A stretch of 64,000 bases of DNA, taken from NCBI GenBank assembly GCA_049841135.1, contig JASGHK010000005.1:3391147-3455146 (forward strand), read 5' to 3'. This document shows positions 58,969-64,000 of the stretch, one piece after another. The translations under genes and the position numbers were made by a program. The notes under the pieces were generated by a model. It saw only the letters and a program-made list of their open reading frames with translations. It had not been told where the DNA came from and searched no databases. Position 1 is the first letter of the stretch; each line of letters begins with the position of its first letter. The stretch comes from JACRCT01 sp049841135 (GTDB lineage Bacteria > Myxococcota > Myxococcia > Myxococcales > UBA5297).

Positions 58969-61900
58969 TCAGTTGCCCTCCGACAGCCCCGTAGGCCCGG
59001 CCAGGGCCGTCGACGCGCCTTGGAGGATCCGCAGCGGAGCGACGTCGCCCGCCGCCAGCCGGCTGAAGACGCGGATGGAGTGGTCGCCCGCGTTGGCGAC
59101 GAAGAGCTGCCCGGCCACCAGGTCGAGGACCATGTTTTGCGGCGAGCTCAAGCCGGTGAAGCTCGCGCCCTGGATGGCCGAGCGCTTGGGCGCCGTGGCG
59201 CCTTCGGCGTCGACCACGAAGACGCGGACCGAGTTGTTGCCGGTGCATGCGACCCACAGCTCCTGGTTCAGGTCGTCGATGAGCACGGCGCTGGGCGCGT
59301 TCAGCCCGGTGGTCGCCATGACTCCGCCCCCGCCGAGCAGGTGCTTGGGCGCCACGTTGCCATTGGCGGTGGCATCGAAGATGGCGGTCGACGCGTTGCT
59401 CGAGAGCGCCACCGCGATCTCGCCGCGGGCGGCGCTGACCGCGATGCCCTTGAGCCCGTTGCCCAAGTTGGTCGCCGCGCCGGTGATGGTGCGCAGCGGG
59501 GCCACGTTCCCCGAGGCGGAGAGCGAGAACACCTTGATGCTCGCCGCGTCGGAGACGAACAGCTCGCTCGTCACCGGGTTGATCGCCAGGCCCTGCACGC
59601 TGGTCAGGCCGGTGTTGGTGCCGGAGATGACGCGGGAGGGCGAGACGTCGCCGTTCGAGCTGCGCGGGAAGACCCCGATGGTGTTGGAGCCGGCGTTGGC
59701 CACGAACAGCTCGTCGCGCTCGAAGCTGAGCGCCACGGCCCGCGGTTGCCTCAAGTTGCCCGTGTAGCCGAGCGTCCTGAGCGGAGCGGTGTCCCCGCTC
59801 GCCGTCCGCGCGTGGACGATCACGGTGCTCGTCGCGCTGTTGGCCGTCACCAGCTCCAGCCGGCCGGAGTCGTAGGCCAGGCCGCCCGGCGTGGACAGGC
59901 CCGTCGCGCTGCCGACCAGGGTCCGCAAGGGCGAGACGTTGCCCGCCGCCGTGCGCGAGTGGGTGACGACCGTGTTGAGCGTGTCGTTGGCGAAGTAGAC
60001 CTCGTTGTTGGTGGTGTTGACGCCCACCCCGGTGAGGGCCGGCACGTCCAGGCCGGTGGAGGCGCCGGTGATGAAGCGCAGCGCGCCGCCAGTGCGGGCG
60101 TAGGCCCGCAGGAAGCCCTGTGTGCTCAGGCCGGTGCAGGGGTCGCCGGTCGCGCAGTCGCAGCCGAAGCTGTAGTTCTCGTAGCCCGAGACCCAGACTT
60201 CGCTGTTCACCGTGTCCACGGCGACGCCGTAGAACGAGTAGTAGTCGTACCAAGTGCAGCCGTCGGTGGCGTTCGGCGCGGTGATCGACCGCACCGGCGT
60301 CGCGGCTCCCGACGCCGTCCGGGCGTACGCGCTGAGCTTGCCGCCACCGACGTTGTTGGCGACCCAGGCTCGTTGTTGACGGTGTCGACGGCGATGCCGC
60401 GCGGCGAGTTCAGGCCGGTCAGGGTCCGCTGCGGCGAGACGTTGCCGCTGGCCGCGCGCGCGAAGACGGTCACCTTGTTGCCCGAGGGGCTGCTGACGAA
60501 CAGCTCGTTGTTGACCGGGTCGACGGCGAGGCCGGTCGGTTCGCTCAGCGTGGTCAGCGCACCGGAGATGACGCGCAGGGGCGCGGTGTTGCCGCTCGCG
60601 GTGCCGCGCGTGTAGACGCTGATGGAGTTCATCGCGGCGTTGGCCACGAAGACCTCGTTGTTGGTCATGTCGATGGCCACGCCGCGCGGCGTCGACAGAC
60701 CCACCACGCTGCCGAAGCTGCGCGTGGGCGCCACGTTGCCGTTGGCGGTGCCGGAGAAGGTGCCCACGCTGTTGCCCAAGGCGTTGGCCGCGCAGAATCT
60801 CCAGGGGCACCGTGGTGGCGCTGGCCACCGACGAGTCGGGGCTGTCGCCCGAGGCGTTCACGGCGTGCACCACGTAGTAGTAGGTCGTCGAGTCGGGCAG
60901 GCCGGTGTCGATGTACGAAGTGCCCGTCGGGGTGGCGATGGGGCTGAACGTGCCGCCGGCGGAGGTCGAGCGCAGGACCCGATAGCTGGTGGCGCCCGAG
61001 CTCGCGTTCCAGGTCAGGCGCAATCCGGTGCGCGCCGGCCTTGGCGGTCAGGCCGGTGGGGGCCGAGGGCACGGTCGAGGCGCTGACCTGCACCGAGTCG
61101 AGGCTCGCGCCGGCCGCGCTGGTGGCGCGCACCACGTAGTAGTAGGTGACGCCGGGCGTGACCGTGGTGTCGTCGAAGCTGATGCCGACCGGCGTGCCGA
61201 TGGAGGCGTACGGGCCGCCGGAGACGCCGGAACGGCGCACGTCGTAACCGGTGGCGCCGCTGGAGGCGCCCCAGGTCAGCGAGACCTTGGCGGTGCCGCC
61301 GGTGGCCACCACGCCCACGGGGATGGGCGGCGGCAGGTAGTCGATGGACGCCGAGGTCGGCGCGGAGAGGTTGCCCGCCCGGTCGCGGAACTGGACGTTG
61401 ATCACCTTGGTCCCGCCGCCGGCGATGAGGTTGTCCGAGCGCGAGGGCTGGTAGGGCACCCCACCGGTGTCGTTGACTCCGCCCCGCAGGTGCATCTCGT
61501 CGGCGCCGACCGCGGAGAGGGTGAGGTTCACCAGCGCGAAGACCGTACTCGGGTCCTTGTTGTTGATGGTGAGCTGCGGCGCGTACGGGGCGCTGGTGTC
61601 GAGCGTCGTCACGTCGGAGAGGATGGCCGTGGCGTTGCCCGCGTTGTCGCGGAACTGCACGTAGGCGACCTTGAGGCCGTCGGCGCCGGAGAAGCTGAGC
61701 GCGCCGCTGTTGCCGTAGGCGCCCCCAACTCGCGCCGGTGAAGTCGCTGCGCTCGGACAGGCGCATCTCGTCAGCGCCGAGACCGAGAAGGAGAGCGTGA
61801 CGCTGGCGCTGGTGGCGTAGGGCTTCTGGTTGAGCACGGCCGAGACCACCTGCGGTGCGGCGGTGTCAAGGCTGATCGACCCGACGATGGGGCCGGCGAC

Positions 61901-63485
61901 GTTGCCCGCGGCGTCGCGGACCTTCACGTTGAGCAGCTTCGCCCCGTCGGGCGAGGAGAGCGCCCAGGGGAAGAAGGTGGAGTGGCTCTGCAGGTCGTCG
62001 GCTCGGGCTGGGTCGACTCCCAGACCCGCATCGAGGCGATGTCCGCGTCGGGGAAGCCGGTGAGCGAGACCGAGACCACCGAGTTGCGGGTGAGCGTCGC
62101 CGAGGCGCCGTTCTTGTCCTGGCCGTTGAGCCGGGTCTGCGCCGAGGCGACCGCCGGGGCGGTGACGTCGACCAGGAAGCTCTGCGGCGGGGCGTCGGCG
62201 CCGCGGTTGCCGGCGGCGGTCCGCGCGGCCACCGTCCAGACGTGGGTGGTTTCGGCCAAGGTCGAGGCCGGCGTGTAGTTGGTCGCCGGCGCGGTCACGG
62301 TGGTGGCGATGCCGTCGAGCGTGACGACGTAGTCCGCCGCGCCGGTCACCGTCGACCAGGAGAGCGTCGGCCGCGCGTTGTTGGTGGGCGAGGGAACCAC
62401 GGTGAGGACGCCGACTGCCCAGGGACCGAGGAGTCGACGCTCAGCTTGCGGATGGGCGCCAAGGCCGCGGTCGACGCATCCCGGCGAGGTTCTTGAGAGA
62501 GCACCCGCCAGTACCAGTCGCCGTCGGCGGTGAGGATGATGGTCCGCGAGGTGAGGGTCGTCTCCGAGCGCTCGTAGGTGGTCATCGACGAGGACTGCGA
62601 GAGGTCGACGAGGTAGCTGCCGATGCCGGCCACCGCGCTCCAGGTCAGCGTCACGGTGCGGGTCGCCGAGAGGGCGTTGGCGGCGGGGGAGACCAGCGCC
62701 GGGCTCGCCGGCGGCGCGGTGTCGCGGTCGAGCGAACTCGTCGCCGACCAGGCCGAGGCATTGCCGACCGAGTCGGCCGAGCACACGCGCCAGTACCAGG
62801 TGCCGTCGGTCGCCAGCGGCATGGGTAGGAGGTGCTGCTGGTCGTGGCGAATCCGAGGTTGGTGCCGTTGAAGGTCGCCACCTTGTCCCACTGGACGGTG
62901 TCGCTGGCGGCCTCGGCCACTCCGGACCAGGAGACGGTGGGGCTGGCAAGCATGGTCGGGTTGGGCGTGTAGGCGATGACGGTGGGCACTGCGAGCGGCG
63001 TGGAGTCGACGAGGAAGCTCTGCGCGGGCGCGTCGGCGCTGCGGTTGCCGGCGGCGTCGAGCGCGGCCACGGTCCAGGTGTGGTTGCCGTCGGCGAGCGC
63101 GCTCGGCGGCGTGTAGGAGGTGGTCACGACGCTCGCCGAGGCGCCGTCGAGGGTCACCGAGTAGCCGGTCGCGCCGCTCGAGGCGGCCCAGGCCGACGAG
63201 CGGGCTGGGGTTGTTGGTGGGCGAGAGCACCGTGGTCAGCACCGGGGTCGCCGGCGCCACGGTGTCGATCGTCACCTTGCGGATGACCGCGCTCGCCACC
63301 GCCGAGACGTTGCCCGCCGCGTCCTTGGCCAGCACGCGCCAGTACCAGTCGCCGTCGGCGGAGAGCGTCACGCCGCGGCTGGTGAAGCTCGTCTCCTGGC
63401 GGTCGTAGGTGGCCAGCGTCGCCGACTGCGAGGTGTCACGAGGTAGAAGGCCGCGTCCGAGACCGTGGCCCAGGTCAGCACGCCG
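58969..63485 (-). CDS. Very long secreted FN3/Ig-repeat and beta-propeller protein, 5' truncated, many frameshifts
   Basis: Reading from the right: modules with DGDWYWRVLAKDAAGNVS and SPTNNxxPxLSWS (Ig/FN3-like), then FN3 domains with YYYVVRATSAAG and SYIDTGLPDSTTYYYVVHAV. A beta-propeller of about ten ~50-residue repeats follows (LSTPRGVAIDMTNNEVFVAN, NSISVYTR, GNTAPLRVISG). The protein ends at TGA 58969. Breaks occur near 60370, 60795, 61027, 61728, 61780, 61985, 62415, 62825, 63200 and 63437, each bridged by repeat homology. Together about 1500 residues remain. The N-terminus with its signal is missing because the frame ends at a junction near 63485. Extracellular location is inferred from the domains. 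Function unknown, probably adhesion or matrix. Alternatively it is a decayed gene, but the even spread of breaks argues for sequencing error. Confidence 0.72.
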
Positions 63486-63487
63486 AG

Positions 63488-63703
63488 CTGGCGCGCAGCC
63501 ACGCCATGATCTTCTCGACCCACCGCCTGACCTCGGTGGTCGACATGGACGAGATTGTCGTTGTCTCCGGCGGGCAGGCGATCGAGCGCGGCTCGCACAA
63601 GGAGCTGCTCGCCAAGAACGGCGTCTATCGCAAGCTGTGGGACGACCAGAAACGCCACGGCGCCGGCGATGATGACGACGATGAGGATGACGACGACGAG
63701 TGA
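63488..63703 (+). CDS. 3' fragment of an ABC-exporter ATPase, CydC-like
   Basis: Only ~72 residues remain: FSTHRLTSVVDMDEIVVVSG (H-loop), GGQAIERGSHKELLAKNGVY and RKLWDDQ, then an acidic tail DDDDDEDDDDE. The H-loop His and following segment are the end of an ABC nucleotide-binding domain. The MDEI wording resembles CydC-type thiol exporters. Walker A, signature and Walker B are absent because the gene joins the opposite-strand FN3 gene at about 63485. Both genes lack their 5' parts, which suggests a rearrangement or assembly junction. Confidence 0.65.
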   Translation: MARSHAMIFSTHRLTSVVDMDEIVVVSGGQAIERGSHKELLAKNGVYRKLWDDQKRHGAGDDDDDEDDDDE

Positions 63704-63808
63704 GGAGCGCGCGGCCCGCATCTCGCGGAACGCCGTCTTGTCCCGGGCTTGATGGGCTCGGACTTCGTCGCCGCCGATATCAGCGCAATCCGGAAGGCCT
63801 GACCCGCC

Positions 63809-64000
63809 TCAATCGGCGAGGCGGCCGAGCCCGTTCAGCTCGGTGCGCAGGCGGTCGGGATCGGCGAGATCGGATTCGATCTCCGCATGCAGCTTGCGCC
63901 AGATCGGCACTGCAGCCAGCGTCGTCCGCCCCGTAGGCGTCAGCCGCAACAGCCGCGCGCGCCGGTCCGCCGGATCAATCAGCACTTCGAGCAGATTGCG
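63809..64000 (-). CDS. MarR-family transcriptional regulator, C-terminal part
   Basis: 63 residues plus TGA, running off the right edge. RNLLEVLIDPADRRARLLRL followed by TPTGRTTLAAVPIWRK is the MarR wing (D-x-RD/R-R-x2-x-L-TxxG) and helix 5. The rest (LHAEIESDLADPDRLRTELN) is the dimerisation helix. Codon use is visibly different from the rest of the window (GAT, ATT, CAT and TTG are frequent), more like an alphaproteobacterium. This points to horizontal origin or a foreign contig end. Confidence 0.7.
   Translation of the reverse strand, partial: RNLLEVLIDPADRRARLLRLTPTGRTTLAAVPIWRKLHAEIESDLADPDRLRTELNGLGRLAD

Noticed and set aside
63600..63721. Membrane-helix start (VVVILIVVIIAGAVAFLV) on the minus strand
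   Set aside because: It is the complement of the acidic Asp/Glu tail of the ABC fragment; GAC/GAT/GAG codons read as Val/Ile/Leu on the other strand.

Overview
The window is about 64 kb of very GC-rich bacterial DNA with long secreted and lipoprotein genes, cysteine-rich repeat lipoproteins, TIGR02996/LRR proteins, a protoporphyrin-dependent heme cluster and a three-gene polyunsaturated fatty acid (PUFA) synthase of the myxobacterial type. Together these point to a member of the Myxococcota (delta-proteobacterial lineage). That assignment is inference from gene content, since no rRNA or tRNA gene is visible. Many long genes are broken by single-base indels while both sides remain clearly homologous. 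About 28 such sites are visible, which suggests uncorrected assembly errors rather than true gene decay. I join such pieces into single genes and state where each break lies.

Layout. 1-903: 3' part of a DUF2079 membrane protein. 1038-4863: a large AsmA/YdbH-like envelope protein. 4954-12325: a nucleobase and nucleoside island, with uridine phosphorylase, a three-subunit molybdenum hydroxylase on the minus strand, a divergent cytosine-deaminase-like amidohydrolase and a phosphoribosyltransferase-like protein. 12495-16489: a YdbL/DUF1318-like lipoprotein translationally coupled to a TolB-propeller/TPR protein. 16550-24250: a Jag_N-like/SUKH-like protein, a cysteine-repeat plus IPT/TIG lipoprotein, an LRR remnant, a hypothetical protein, a degenerate prepilin-peptidase-like membrane protein and a cysteine-rich fragment. 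24384-29070: hemE-hemF-hemH(like)-hemG in one tightly overlapping operon. 30220-33243: polyferredoxin, tungsten-type aldehyde:ferredoxin oxidoreductase and a MoaD/ThiS-like carrier. 33269-38484: a TIGR02996 LRR protein, a choice-of-anchor/von Willebrand lipoprotein, a GGDEF diguanylate cyclase and a 52-aa protein. 38590-39109: an array of 65-bp repeats. 39123-41760: a DinG-type helicase and a zinc-ribbon membrane protein. 41812-57157: the PUFA synthase operon pfaD(pfa1)-pfa2-pfa3. 57409-58656: nhaA. 58969-63485: a very long secreted FN3/beta-propeller protein, truncated at its 5' end. The last ~500 bp looks like a junction carrying an ABC-exporter 3' end and a MarR-family 3' end, and may be chimeric.

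How the genes work together. The PUFA cluster is self-contained apart from a phosphopantetheinyl transferase, which is not in the window. PfaD supplies enoyl reduction. Pfa2 supplies KS, MAT, three ACPs, KR and a PKS-type DH. Pfa3 supplies KS, chain-length factor, FabA-like and PKS-type DH domains and a C-terminal acyltransferase that could move the product directly into phospholipid. The AOR trio is a compact redox module: oxidation of an aldehyde or acid, electron relay through a polyferredoxin, and a probable pterin-cofactor sulfur carrier. The heme operon covers uroporphyrinogen III to protoporphyrin IX, but its ferrochelatase-like member appears to lack both catalytic residues. A MITE-like inverted-repeat element occurs twice, each time just after a gene stop (5722-5902 and 32873-33040).
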